Positions 10,253 through 19,262 of a stretch of DNA of 64,000 bases are shown here, one piece after another (the first letter of the stretch is position 1; the number at the start of each line of letters is the position of its first letter). A model generated the notes under the pieces. The model saw only the letters and a program-made list of their open reading frames with translations. It had not been told where the DNA came from and searched no databases. The DNA comes from Aggregatibacter kilianii. Lineage in GTDB: Bacteria; Pseudomonadota; Gammaproteobacteria; Enterobacterales; Pasteurellaceae. A program made the translations under genes and the position numbers. The stretch is taken from positions 186,001 through 250,000 of the forward strand of contig NZ_NRCJ01000001.1 of NCBI RefSeq assembly GCF_003129965.1, in the 5' to 3' direction.

Positions 10253-11416
10253 CTATCGTCCCCATGTTCTGATTCTTAACGTACCCTCGGTTAAGTCGTT
10301 GTAACCGCTGATTGTCGGTACCACTTGTGAAATCACGCGGTTCCAGCGGGTAATTGGTGCGGTGGTGACATACACCACATCATGCGGACGTAAGTAGAAT
10401 TCCGTCCCTAAGATATAAGCGGTCGGGTTGGTCACATCTAACTGATAGATATTCGCCACTTTTTCCACTTGCTCGCCCTTGTCGGTTTTCACCATTTCAC
10501 GTGCACCGCGCTGACCACGAATGACGAAGATCCCCGTTGCGTCGGAAGACAGTTTGTCAATACCGCCACTGGCACTAATGGCTTCCGTTAAGGTCATACC
10601 GTTACGTCCGATGGTAAGGAATTGCGGTTGCACTACTTCGCCCACCACAAAGATTTTCATGGTGTCGTTGCGCGGAATATGCACGATGTCACCGTTAGTC
10701 AATAAGCGGTTTTGGGTTAAATCGCCACGTTGAATTAACGCTTCCACGGAAACCGTTTCATCTCTGCCGTTACGGGTGATTTTCACATTATGCCAGTCGG
10801 CATGATCGGATAAGCCCCCCGCTTTGTTGATGGCATCCAACAATGTCAGAGGCACATTGCTGATGAATTGTTGCCCCGGCGATTTCACCTCACCGGTCAC
10901 GTAGGCTTTTTGTGATTTAAAGGCGGCAACATTTACTTCTACCTGCGGATCAGCGATGTAACCGGCTAAAGATTTGGTTAAGCGATCGCGAATTTGCTGT
11001 ACGGTTAAACCGGCAACTTTCACGGAACCCACATAAGGATAGAACATTGTACCGTTGGCATGCACTTGGTTACCTGCTTCGGAGGCGGAACGATAAGAAC
11101 CTGCCGGCGTGGTTAATTCCGGATGATCCCACACAGTGACATTTAACACATCGCCCGGACCGACGCGATATTGATACCCTTTCACGGCGCTATCTAAGCG
11201 GGTGTTAGAACGGGCGGAGGCATTCACCGGAGAAAGTTGGCGCAATAATTGCGGCGTAATCAAATAAGCATCCACGGCTTTTGCATAATCCACTTTTTCA
11301 CCGACGACTTCGGCTTTTTTGGTCATTGGTGAACCTGAACTTGGCAACAAAACGGAACAGGCCGAAAGTGAAAACACGGCACCGACCAAAAAGAGAGATT
11401 TACTGAGTTTTTTCAT
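10253..11416 (-). CDS. wza: Outer-membrane polysaccharide export lipoprotein Wza
   Basis: Predicted octameric outer-membrane channel for capsular or exopolysaccharide. Seen: signal peptide with lipobox LSAC20, the poly-export domain YRVGPGDVLNVTVWDHPEL (about residues 82-100), SLBB repeats (KAYVTGEVKSPGQ; IFVVGEVVQPQ), and a C-terminal amphipathic segment ending TLRIRTWGR. Its 387 residues are near E. coli Wza (379). The 119-base spacer to the Wzc-like gene holds no ORF, whereas classical loci carry wzb there. Upstream by 45 bases is the dehydratase gene; all are leftward. Confidence 0.95.
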   Translation of the reverse strand: MKKLSKSLFLVGAVFSLSACSVLLPSSGSPMTKKAEVVGEKVDYAKAVDAYLITPQLLRQLSPVNASARSNTRLDSAVKGYQYRVGPGDVLNVTVWDHPELTTPAGSYRSASEAGNQVHANGTMFYPYVGSVKVAGLTVQQIRDRLTKSLAGYIADPQVEVNVAAFKSQKAYVTGEVKSPGQQFISNVPLTLLDAINKAGGLSDHADWHNVKITRNGRDETVSVEALIQRGDLTQNRLLTNGDIVHIPRNDTMKIFVVGEVVQPQFLTIGRNGMTLTEAISASGGIDKLSSDATGIFVIRGQRGAREMVKTDKGEQVEKVANIYQLDVTNPTAYILGTEFYLRPHDVVYVTTAPITRWNRVISQVVPTISGYNDLTEGTLRIRTWGR

Positions 11417-11461
11417 AATTTCAATCGTTATAGTATGGGCTTGTGAAACGTCAAGCCGAGG

Positions 11462-13396
11462 TTAATCATTCGAATTTTGTTGTCTTGTCCAGACAAAATC
11501 CGCCAGTTCACTGACAGGGTGATAACCTGTCGGCGCGTTTAATAATAGACGGCGAATTTCTTCGCAATCATTATTATCGCAAGCTTTTTCCAGCTGACTA
11601 ATCAGCGAGTTCAACTCATTTAACGGCAAATACACTTCTCTTGCCGTCATGATTCGTTCATGATAGGTCGGTTCGACATTGTCATCACCAATCAAAAGCT
11701 CTTCATAAAGCTTCTCCCCGGGTCTTAAACCGGTAAAACGAATTTCGATTTCACCCTCAGGATGTTCTTCATCACGAATGCTGAAGCCTGAAAGTTTAAT
11801 CAGGTTGCGGGCTAAATCCACGATTTTTACCGGTTCGCCCATGTCTAAAATAAACACATCACCACCTTTCGCCATCGCCCCGGCCTGAATCACCAGCTGT
11901 GCAGCTTCCGGAATGGTCATAAAGTAACGAATAATGCGTTTATCGGTCACTGTGATCGGCCCGCCCTGTTCAATTTGTTTCTTGAACAACGGGATAACGG
12001 AACCGGAAGAACCCAATACGTTGCCGAAACGCACCATAGAGAATAGGGTGTCGTGGGATTTACCTTTTTCCTTCGCCAACGCCTGCAAGCAAAGTTCGGC
12101 AATGCGCTTGGTGCTGCCCATGACGTTAGTCGGACGCACCGCTTTATCGGTGGAAATCAAGACGAAAGATTTTACGCCCGCCGCAATCGCCGCTTTTGCC
12201 GTGTTGTAAGTACCGAAAATATTGTTCTGCACCCCTTCGACCACGTTATATTCCACCATCGGCACATGTTTATATGCCGCCGCGTGGTAAACGGTTTCCA
12301 CTTGGAAAGTCTGCATGATGTCCGTCAAACGTTGGGTATTTTGTACACTACCCAATAACGGGAAAATGATTACATCCTGAATTCCTTCCTTACGCATGAT
12401 GTCTTTCAAATCCTGCTCAATGGCATACAACCCATATTCGGAAATTTCAAACAACAGCAACAGTTTCGGACGATTACGGATAATCTGACGACATAATTCG
12501 GAACCAATCGAACCACCTGCGCCTGTCACCATGACAATCTGCCCACGAATATTTTTACTGAACAGTTCCGGCACCGGATCAACAGGATCGCGACCCAATA
12601 AATCAATAATATTGATTTCTTTCATGTCTGCGATATTAATTTTGCCGTCCACCAATTCCGTTAAGCCCGGCAACTCCATAATGCGCAAATGGGATTGGGA
12701 CAAAAACTCGACAATTTCATTTTTTCTGGCTCGGCTGACTGACGGTAAAGCAATCAGTATTTCATCGATTTCGTAACGTTTTAACGCCTCTAACCCGGCT
12801 TCCGCAGAATAAATTTTCAATCTGCCCGCACGGCGGTTGATTAAATTTTTATCGTCATCAATGAAAAATAACGGCACATGCTCGTCGGAATTCACCAACG
12901 TCTGCGCGATTTGCTGACCTGCCGCACCCGCACCGTAAATGGCAATACGCTTACTGACCTTGCTGGAACTTAAAATGTTACGCACCAATAGACGAATAAT
13001 GGTTCGACTGAGTAAAACCCACAGGAACATCATAAAACCGAACATCAGAATGACCGATGTCGGAATAAAGGTATTTGTCCAATTTTTCAGTAAAAATAAC
13101 GCGATAACGGTCATTGCCGTGGCGATAATCAATCTGAAAATCAGGTTTTCATTAAATGTGCGAATGACAAAATGGTAAATTCGACAAATAAATAAACATG
13201 CCACCGCAAGTACCGCAATCCACACTTCGCTTAAATAAATTTGCGGCACGATGTAATAGATGGAAACATCAAATAGGCGTAGGGAATAGCACATCCACAA
13301 CAAAATCGGAAAAACCAACAGATCCATTAACATCAGACCCGCTACTTTTGCCCACATGGATGCAATCACCAACCTTGCAATAAAAGACTTTATCAC
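11462..13396 (-). CDS. Membrane-bound UDP-GlcNAc 4,6-dehydratase (PglF/WbpM/FlaA1 family)
   Basis: Predicted to convert UDP-GlcNAc to UDP-2-acetamido-2,6-dideoxy-xylo-hexos-4-ulose. Seen: four N-terminal membrane helices (within residues 15-131), a Rossmann-like domain with YGAGAAGQQIA (154-164), then the catalytic SDR domain with TGAGGSIGSELCRQI (291-305), HAAAYKHVPMVE, STDKAVRPTNVMGSTKR (M426-x-x-x-K430 in place of Y-x-x-x-K) and GLRPGEKLYEEL. 644 residues, a full-length long-form enzyme. It follows the aminotransferase gene by 17 bases, and the two act in sequence to make a UDP-4-amino sugar. The retaining PglF-type product is inferred from the partner genes. Confidence 0.92.
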   Translation of the reverse strand: MIKSFIARLVIASMWAKVAGLMLMDLLVFPILLWMCYSLRLFDVSIYYIVPQIYLSEVWIAVLAVACLFICRIYHFVIRTFNENLIFRLIIATAMTVIALFLLKNWTNTFIPTSVILMFGFMMFLWVLLSRTIIRLLVRNILSSSKVSKRIAIYGAGAAGQQIAQTLVNSDEHVPLFFIDDDKNLINRRAGRLKIYSAEAGLEALKRYEIDEILIALPSVSRARKNEIVEFLSQSHLRIMELPGLTELVDGKINIADMKEINIIDLLGRDPVDPVPELFSKNIRGQIVMVTGAGGSIGSELCRQIIRNRPKLLLLFEISEYGLYAIEQDLKDIMRKEGIQDVIIFPLLGSVQNTQRLTDIMQTFQVETVYHAAAYKHVPMVEYNVVEGVQNNIFGTYNTAKAAIAAGVKSFVLISTDKAVRPTNVMGSTKRIAELCLQALAKEKGKSHDTLFSMVRFGNVLGSSGSVIPLFKKQIEQGGPITVTDKRIIRYFMTIPEAAQLVIQAGAMAKGGDVFILDMGEPVKIVDLARNLIKLSGFSIRDEEHPEGEIEIRFTGLRPGEKLYEELLIGDDNVEPTYHERIMTAREVYLPLNELNSLISQLEKACDNNDCEEIRRLLLNAPTGYHPVSELADFVWTRQQNSND

Positions 13397-13413
13397 GATA
13401 TATCGCCTCTTAA

Positions 13414-14595
13414 TTACGCCTCGTCGGCCAATTGTTTGATCACGCTTTTAATCGCTTGGCGGCAACGTTCAAGACTTTGCTCGCTTAAGGTTGGGTGCAC
13501 TAGGAACATCAAGCTTTCCTCGCCTAATTTCACCGCATTTTTTAACCGCACTTCTGGTCGCCATGGTGTACCGTCAAAGGCTTTTTCTAAATACACTTCG
13601 GAGCAAGAACCGCTGTAACAAGGCACATTCTGATCATTAATCGCCTGCATAATACGATCTCTCGACCAACCAGCCGGCAACGCATCAGAATTCACTTGCA
13701 CATAGCATTTGTAGGCGGCGTGCAGATAATCCTGATTCGGTTTATGTACGGTAAAATACGGGCTGCCTTCAAACGCGTCTAAAACCAATGCCATATTGGC
13801 ATTGCGTTTTGCCGTCCAATCCGCCATACGTTTTAACTGAATTCGCCCAAGCACCGCCTGCACTTCCATCATGCGCCAGTTGGTGCCGAAAGAATCGTGC
13901 AACCAGCGGAATCCCGGCGGATGTTGTTTGTTATATACGGTGTCGTAATCTTTACCGTGATCTTTGTACGACCACATTTTTTTCCACAGCGCTTCATCAT
14001 TGGTCGTCACCATACCGCCTTCACCGCCGGTGGTCATGATTTTGTCCTGACAGAACGACCAAGCGCCAATGTGTCCGATAGACCCTGCCGGTTTACCTTT
14101 ATACTTCGCGCCATGCGCCTGCGCGCAGTCTTCGAACACATATAAGCCTTTTTCTTGCGCCAACGCCATAATCGGATCCATATCGCACATCCAGCCCGCC
14201 AAATGCACGCAAATAATGGCTTTCGTGTTCGGTGTTAATACGGCTTCAATGGTGCGACGGGAAATATTTTGCGAATCTAATTCCACATCGGCAAAAATCG
14301 GATTGGCGCCTGCGGTCACAATAGAGCTGGCAGAAGCTAAAAAGGTGCGGGATGTCACGATCACATCATCGCCCGGGCCGATATTCAGCACTTTTAACGC
14401 CACATCCAACGCCACCGTGCCGTTCATCAACGCCACCGCGTATTTGGTTTGACAATAGGCGGCAAATTCCTTTTCAAACTCACGACATTCTGTGCCCGTC
14501 CAGTAGTTTACTTTATTGGATAAAATCACCTGCGAAACGGCATCCGCTTCTTCTTGGGTAAATGACGGCCAAGGTTCAAAAGACGTATTAAGCAT
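13414..14595 (-). CDS. PLP-dependent sugar 4-aminotransferase (DegT/DnrJ/EryC1 family)
   Basis: Predicted to aminate the 4-keto sugar from the neighbouring dehydratase, giving a UDP-4-amino-4,6-dideoxy-N-acetylhexosamine. Seen: the family fold with GTVALDVALKVLNIGPGDDVI, VFEDCAQAHGAKYKGK and the PLP-Lys segment SFCQDKIMTTGGEGGMV, where K follows QD. 393 residues, normal for the family. It belongs to the polysaccharide operon between the HAD hydrolase and the dehydratase. It is clearly different from the WbpE-type aminotransferase at 22837-23913, so the cluster has two amination steps. Confidence 0.9.
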   Translation of the reverse strand: MLNTSFEPWPSFTQEEADAVSQVILSNKVNYWTGTECREFEKEFAAYCQTKYAVALMNGTVALDVALKVLNIGPGDDVIVTSRTFLASASSIVTAGANPIFADVELDSQNISRRTIEAVLTPNTKAIICVHLAGWMCDMDPIMALAQEKGLYVFEDCAQAHGAKYKGKPAGSIGHIGAWSFCQDKIMTTGGEGGMVTTNDEALWKKMWSYKDHGKDYDTVYNKQHPPGFRWLHDSFGTNWRMMEVQAVLGRIQLKRMADWTAKRNANMALVLDAFEGSPYFTVHKPNQDYLHAAYKCYVQVNSDALPAGWSRDRIMQAINDQNVPCYSGSCSEVYLEKAFDGTPWRPEVRLKNAVKLGEESLMFLVHPTLSEQSLERCRQAIKSVIKQLADEA

Positions 14596-14618
14596 AATTA
14601 TTCCTTACTAACAAAAGG

Positions 14619-15257
14619 TTAAAGCACAGATATTAATTCTGACCATTCAGAAATATAAAAGTGCGGTAGAAATTCCGAGTGAATATTAAAGTCCTGTTTA
14701 TGGATATTGTTGCCTTTATCCCGTAAACAAATGGTTTCCCAGCCAAGTTTATTCGGCGTCACAAAATCTTTTTTCGGGTTGTCGCCGATATAAATATATT
14801 TTTCACATTGAAGAGCATCTTGTACGCTCAGAAAATTTTTCGGATCCGGTTTTTCACTGCCGATTTCTTCAGAAATCACCACAAAATCCAATTTATTTTC
14901 TAACTCCAACGCTTTTAACTTATTACGCTGAGTAATGGATCGCCCGTCGGTAATCACCGCCAATTTATAATCCTTACTCAACTTCGTTAATATTTCCTGC
15001 GTATTATTGAATAATTTAATTTCCGGTTGATGATGGCGATACCAATCCAATAATGTCGTTAATTCAACCTGATATTTATCGGTTAAATATTGGAAGGCAT
15101 TTTCACCGTGGTGATATAACTTGACTAAATGATCGAATAAAGGCTTCCAATCTTCCGGTTCCAATCGCATGGCAATATGTTTATAGCCGGAATATAAAAA
15201 ATCGATTTCCGCATAGAGCGTGTCATCCAAATCTAAAACCAAGGCTTTATTTTTCAT
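14619..15257 (-). CDS. HAD-superfamily hydrolase of the polysaccharide cluster
   Basis: Haloacid-dehalogenase-type phosphatase. Seen: motif I LDLDDTLYAE at the N terminus, motif II VITDGRS, motif III Lys in SEKPDPKNF and motif IV YIGDNPKKDF, with a helical cap between. About 212 residues. The ATG at 15257 overlaps the end of the ATP-grasp gene by 11 bases; an in-frame start at 15284 is also possible. The tight coupling to the ATP-grasp gene suggests that it dephosphorylates an acid or intermediate used there (for example a phosphoglycerate-type donor), but this is inference; the substrate cannot be read from the sequence. Confidence 0.82.
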   Translation of the reverse strand: MKNKALVLDLDDTLYAEIDFLYSGYKHIAMRLEPEDWKPLFDHLVKLYHHGENAFQYLTDKYQVELTTLLDWYRHHQPEIKLFNNTQEILTKLSKDYKLAVITDGRSITQRNKLKALELENKLDFVVISEEIGSEKPDPKNFLSVQDALQCEKYIYIGDNPKKDFVTPNKLGWETICLRDKGNNIHKQDFNIHSEFLPHFYISEWSELISVL

Positions 15258-16212
15258 AGTGATGCACCAACACTTCTGCGTCATAACGCAACATTAAGAG
15301 GTTATCTTCCCAATCACCGAATACCGGAATTGCTTCATTAAAGAAATATTCTTTAATCAACCACTGCGGATAATTCGCGCGCGCCAAATAACTTAAGGGA
15401 TAACCGCCGCCAAAACGCGGGTTAATTTCAATGCCTAATACGTTAAACTGCGTTTTATGATAAAAAACCTGCACCGTAATACAGCCGCGTGCGCCTTTTA
15501 AATGGGAAAGTTTTTCCGTTAATACATCAATAATTTGATTTTTCTTGGTGACGCCTTTATTAATTTCACCGGCGCGCACAAAAATACGTTTTCTCGGCAC
15601 GACACACTTTAAGACGGAGTGTTTATCGAAATAACAATCCACCGTATATTCGTCATACTCTTCCGGTGAAATGTATTGCATGAATAACAATTCCGGATTA
15701 TTTAAATTTTCTTCCGTTAAATCGACCGCACTTTTTGCCACAAAAATGCCTTTACTTAGGCTACCGTTATAGGGTTTGGCAAATAAGGGGAATTGCAAAT
15801 TATCACGATCAAATTGTTTTGGAATATCAATGCCGTATTCGGTAAATAGATCATGGGTTAAGCGTTTATCGCGGCATTTTCTAATCAATTCGGCATCGCT
15901 AATGGAAATGGCAATACCATGATTTTTAAATAATTCATGATGCTCGCTTAAAATTAACAGCTCCGTATCAATGGTCGGCACAATTAACTTAATCTGATTT
16001 TCAAGACAAATTTGCAACAAGGTGTCGATGTAGTTTTTATCCGTCACACGTGGCACTTGGAAATAGCCGTCCGCTACATGACAAGCCGGCGCAAGAATCG
16101 GATTTAAATCCACGGTTAACACTTTGCCGTTCGGTACTAATTTTGTCAGTTCGGTTTGAAATGCCTGAACCAAAGAAACGCGTTGTCCCGCTGATGTAAT
16201 TAGAATATTCAT
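15247..16212 (-). CDS. ATP-grasp ligase of the polysaccharide cluster
   Basis: Carbamoyl-phosphate-synthase-like ATP-grasp enzyme expected to join a carboxylic acid to an amine through an acyl phosphate. Seen: an N-terminal pre-ATP-grasp domain (MNILITSAGQRVSLVQAFQ), FPLFAKPYNGSLSKGI (141-156) as the nucleotide-binding loop, and the metal-binding EINPRFGGGYPLSY (262-275). 321 residues. Its ATG overlaps the stop of the phosphoglycosyltransferase by four bases. In Neisseria pglB2 an ATP-grasp domain fused to the equivalent transferase is linked to a glyceramido group on the 4-amino sugar. By analogy this enzyme is the candidate 4-N-acylase here, replacing the absent PglD-type acetyltransferase. 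Family firm; role inferred. Confidence 0.85.
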   Translation of the reverse strand: MNILITSAGQRVSLVQAFQTELTKLVPNGKVLTVDLNPILAPACHVADGYFQVPRVTDKNYIDTLLQICLENQIKLIVPTIDTELLILSEHHELFKNHGIAISISDAELIRKCRDKRLTHDLFTEYGIDIPKQFDRDNLQFPLFAKPYNGSLSKGIFVAKSAVDLTEENLNNPELLFMQYISPEEYDEYTVDCYFDKHSVLKCVVPRKRIFVRAGEINKGVTKKNQIIDVLTEKLSHLKGARGCITVQVFYHKTQFNVLGIEINPRFGGGYPLSYLARANYPQWLIKEYFFNEAIPVFGDWEDNLLMLRYDAEVLVHHYEK

Positions 16213-16808
16213 GATTTTTTATTTCCCTCAAATTTAGGCATTGTGGCGTCATTCACCGCATTGATATCGTCTTTTGCGATAACTTTTTGCACGGTTTTAA
16301 ACAAAATTTTTAAATCCAGCCAAAAGGATTGATTCTCCACATACCAAGTGTCCAGCTCGAATTTTTGTTCCCAACTGATAGCATTACGTCCGTTAACTTG
16401 CGCGTAGCCCGTAATACCGGGTTTCACATCATGGCGTTTGGCTTGTTTTTCGTTATAGAGCGGTAAATATTCCATTAATAAGGGACGCGGACCAACCAAA
16501 CTCATCTCGCCTTTTAACACGTTCCAAAGCTCCGGCAGTTCGTCCAAACTGGTAGCGCGTAGCATTTTACCGAAAGGGGTTAAACGATCCGCATCAGGCA
16601 AGGGATTGCCTTCTGCATCCACGGCATCTTTCATGGTACGGAATTTAATCATCTCAAAAGGTTTGCCATGCAAGCCCGGACGGGTTTGTTTAAACAACAC
16701 CGGTGAACCTAAATTCTTCTTCACTTTGTAAGCAACAAGGAAATAAACAGGCGAAAGCACCAACAGCGCCAACGCGGAAACAACAATATCAAAAATGCGT
16801 TTTAACAT
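16209..16808 (-). CDS. PglC-like undecaprenyl-phosphate sugar-1-phosphate transferase
   Basis: Small monotopic phosphoglycosyltransferase that starts the repeat unit by moving a sugar-1-phosphate from its UDP donor to undecaprenyl phosphate at the inner membrane. Seen: one N-terminal re-entrant hydrophobic helix (about residues 5-30), KFRTMKDA, the catalytic Asp-Glu dyad D89-E90 in SLDELPELWNVLKG, VGPRPLLMEYLPLY and KPGITGYAQVNGRNAISW. 199 residues, almost the same as Campylobacter PglC (200). The resemblance to PglC rather than to long WbaP/WcaJ enzymes points to a diamino-trideoxy sugar as the first residue. Confidence 0.93.
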   Translation of the reverse strand: MLKRIFDIVVSALALLVLSPVYFLVAYKVKKNLGSPVLFKQTRPGLHGKPFEMIKFRTMKDAVDAEGNPLPDADRLTPFGKMLRATSLDELPELWNVLKGEMSLVGPRPLLMEYLPLYNEKQAKRHDVKPGITGYAQVNGRNAISWEQKFELDTWYVENQSFWLDLKILFKTVQKVIAKDDINAVNDATMPKFEGNKKS

Positions 16809-16814
16809 AATGAC

Positions 16815-18080
16815 TTACCTATTATTCTTAGCAAATACGTCATGCTTATTCAGGATCATATCGATTAACACCAAAAACATCGGATACCACACCAACGGTA
16901 GCCTGAAAATGGATGATGGCACCCAAACAATCCAACAGAAATTGGCGATCATGAATAAAATAAAAATCTTTTCTTTACAGCTTAATGCACCGCTGTTCAG
17001 CACATAAAATGCAGAGAACAGCAAAAAACCGATAAAACAAACAAAGGCGAAAATACCGAACGCCAAATACACTTCAATAAAGAAACTGTGCGGGTTGGTG
17101 TAACCAAGCGGGAAACTGAGTTTAATTTGATCGAAATAATGAATGTAATCACGTGGACCATAACCTAACCAGAGCACCTTAAAGTTGTCGATAAAAGTGG
17201 TGTAAATTTCGGTACGATAGCCTACGGATTTATCGTCATTCATGGAGAAAATCGCCAAGGAGAAACGCTCGATAGGACGTTCCAACCATTCGATACGGGA
17301 TAACTGAATGAAGACTTCCTGCAACCAAGACAGATTAAAAATAAACAGCATAATCACGCAGCCAAGTAAAACATACACGGCTTTGAAATACACCGAGGCA
17401 TTGAGGAAAAGCAACAACATCAACATTAGCAAATAACTTGCCAATACGCTTCGGGAGGCACTGACTACCACCACAATACCCATCATGAATAACAACGCAT
17501 AGCCGATGGCTTTTAATTTAAGACTTGTCCCGCGAATGATAAAAAAGAAGCCCACGGCAGCTGCAAGGGAAACAATGACCACCGCTTGGTCGTTGGTGTT
17601 GAAGAAGAACCCTTTAAATGCTTTATCGGTCACGGTTAATTCTTCGTTACCCGACACCAACTGAATGCCCAGCCCCGCTTCAATGAAGAAACCTAACAAG
17701 ACGAATAAGGAAATCCCTAACAACAGGAATCTCATGTCATTTTCTCCGTTACGATGACGGAAGGCGAGGAAGGAATAGTGGAAGGTGAAAATTACAATCC
17801 CGAAGAAGAATAAGTCCACCAGCTTTTCCGTAGAAAAGGAACTCAACACCGATAAGAAACCGAAAAAGAAAATACCATATAAGGGCATCAAGAATTTCAG
17901 AAAGTCCGTTTCAATTTTGTGTGCAAATAAGGCGATCCCCGACAAAATAAAGAAAACCGACCCTAACGCACTGTCCAAACGCGGCAGTCCGGCAAGATTA
18001 GACAGCGCGGGCGATAACACGGTCAGCCCTACGCTGAATAATAAGAGTAATTTAAATACGTCGGTACGTTGAATCTTCAT
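16815..18080 (-). CDS. wzy: O-antigen/polysaccharide polymerase Wzy
   Basis: Integral membrane protein with about eleven hydrophobic helices and a large periplasmic loop (about residues 255-335) carrying SVGYRTEIY, WLGYGPRDYI and TNPHSFFIEVYLAFG, features of the O-antigen ligase/polymerase (Wzy_C) family. 421 residues. Located between a glycosyltransferase and the initiating transferase, it is the only polymerase candidate in the cluster. Expected to join lipid-linked repeat units in the periplasm. A ligase role is less likely because a waaL would not normally sit inside such a locus. Confidence 0.85.
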   Translation of the reverse strand: MKIQRTDVFKLLLLFSVGLTVLSPALSNLAGLPRLDSALGSVFFILSGIALFAHKIETDFLKFLMPLYGIFFFGFLSVLSSFSTEKLVDLFFFGIVIFTFHYSFLAFRHRNGENDMRFLLLGISLFVLLGFFIEAGLGIQLVSGNEELTVTDKAFKGFFFNTNDQAVVIVSLAAAVGFFFIIRGTSLKLKAIGYALLFMMGIVVVVSASRSVLASYLLMLMLLLFLNASVYFKAVYVLLGCVIMLFIFNLSWLQEVFIQLSRIEWLERPIERFSLAIFSMNDDKSVGYRTEIYTTFIDNFKVLWLGYGPRDYIHYFDQIKLSFPLGYTNPHSFFIEVYLAFGIFAFVCFIGFLLFSAFYVLNSGALSCKEKIFILFMIANFCWIVWVPSSIFRLPLVWYPMFLVLIDMILNKHDVFAKNNR

Positions 18081-19262
18081 CTAAATAACTTTCTTTATAA
18101 GTTGCATAATGTTTTGGTACGAATGTTCCCGTAAAAAACGCTCTTGCGCCAAACGTTGGTTGATCACAGACATATGTTCCAATCGTCTCGGGTCCTGCGC
18201 CAATTGATTTAACAAATCGGCAAGTTGCTCATAATTACCCGCCAAATATTGAATTCCACCGCCTTCACCAAGCAGTTTTTCCACTTCCGGCTGTTCCTGA
18301 CAGCTTAAAATCGGCAAACCACAGCAAATGTAATCGGATAATTTATTGGTAATACTGCCTTGCGATGTCGCTTTAATGGCGTTTAACGCCACATCGGAGT
18401 TCGCCAATATATCCATGGCATCGTCATAGCTATGGACCCCAAGAAACGACACATAGCCACCCAATTCTTCATTTAATTCCCGCAAAGCAGGTTCGTGCGG
18501 TCCGGTACCGATAAACTGAATCTTGACCTGTTCATGACAAAGCGGTGCGGCGCGGACAATGGTTTCCAAATCATAACTGCCCGCCATCGTGCCTAAATAA
18601 GTGGCAACCAATTTTTCTGTGGTTTTGTTTTTATTCTCACGATAGAACAAAGCATCACCGCCGATATACACGGCAGTTTTTAAATCCGACGGCAGATTTT
18701 TTACATCCGCCCGTTGTAAGTAAGTTTCGGACACTGCCACCAGCGCATCAGCATGAGCATAGGTTTCGTTGGCATAAAGCGTGATCGGATACATCAGGGT
18801 TTTGCCCAACGCGCCCGATAAAAAAGAAACCGGCCCGGCAATGGCTTCAGGCCATACGTCTTGCACATCGATAATTAATTTGTAGCCTTTTTCCGCTTTG
18901 TATTTACCCAAAATATAATTGGTGCGGATGAGCGGATAAGCAGAATATGCCACATCAATTTTTTTCTCATAATTACGCAAAAAGGTTTCAAAATGGCGAC
19001 AAAATTGATGATGGCTTAGCAAACGTTGAACACTAACATTTTTGGCATAGCCCGGTTCATCCAATAACACCACTTCCACACCCTCAAAGTGCGGTCGATT
19101 TTCGCGGTGTTTTTTCAAGAAATGGCAATATTTGCTGGTGACTAACGTCACATCAAATTCCTTGGCAAGCAATTTGGCAAGGTAAATAAACCGATTCATC
19201 CCCATTTCATCGGGAAAGGTCACATAAGGCGCAACCAATAAAATATGCTTTTTATCTTGCAT
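18081..19262 (-). CDS. GT4-type glycosyltransferase (first of three)
   Basis: Predicted GT-B glycosyltransferase of the polysaccharide cluster. Seen: an N-terminal acceptor-side domain (LLVAPYVTFPDEMGMNRFIYLAKLL), IDVQDVWPEAIAGPVSFL near residue 140, VAVSETYLQ, and a C-terminal nucleotide-sugar domain with FIGTGPHEPALREL and ITNKLSDYICCGLPILSC. 393 residues. The start overlaps the wzx stop by 11 bases, and wzy begins one base after its stop, so translation is probably coupled. The VWPEA segment resembles WbuB-type transferases; donor and linkage cannot be told. Confidence 0.85.
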   Translation of the reverse strand: MQDKKHILLVAPYVTFPDEMGMNRFIYLAKLLAKEFDVTLVTSKYCHFLKKHRENRPHFEGVEVVLLDEPGYAKNVSVQRLLSHHQFCRHFETFLRNYEKKIDVAYSAYPLIRTNYILGKYKAEKGYKLIIDVQDVWPEAIAGPVSFLSGALGKTLMYPITLYANETYAHADALVAVSETYLQRADVKNLPSDLKTAVYIGGDALFYRENKNKTTEKLVATYLGTMAGSYDLETIVRAAPLCHEQVKIQFIGTGPHEPALRELNEELGGYVSFLGVHSYDDAMDILANSDVALNAIKATSQGSITNKLSDYICCGLPILSCQEQPEVEKLLGEGGGIQYLAGNYEQLADLLNQLAQDPRRLEHMSVINQRLAQERFLREHSYQNIMQLIKKVI

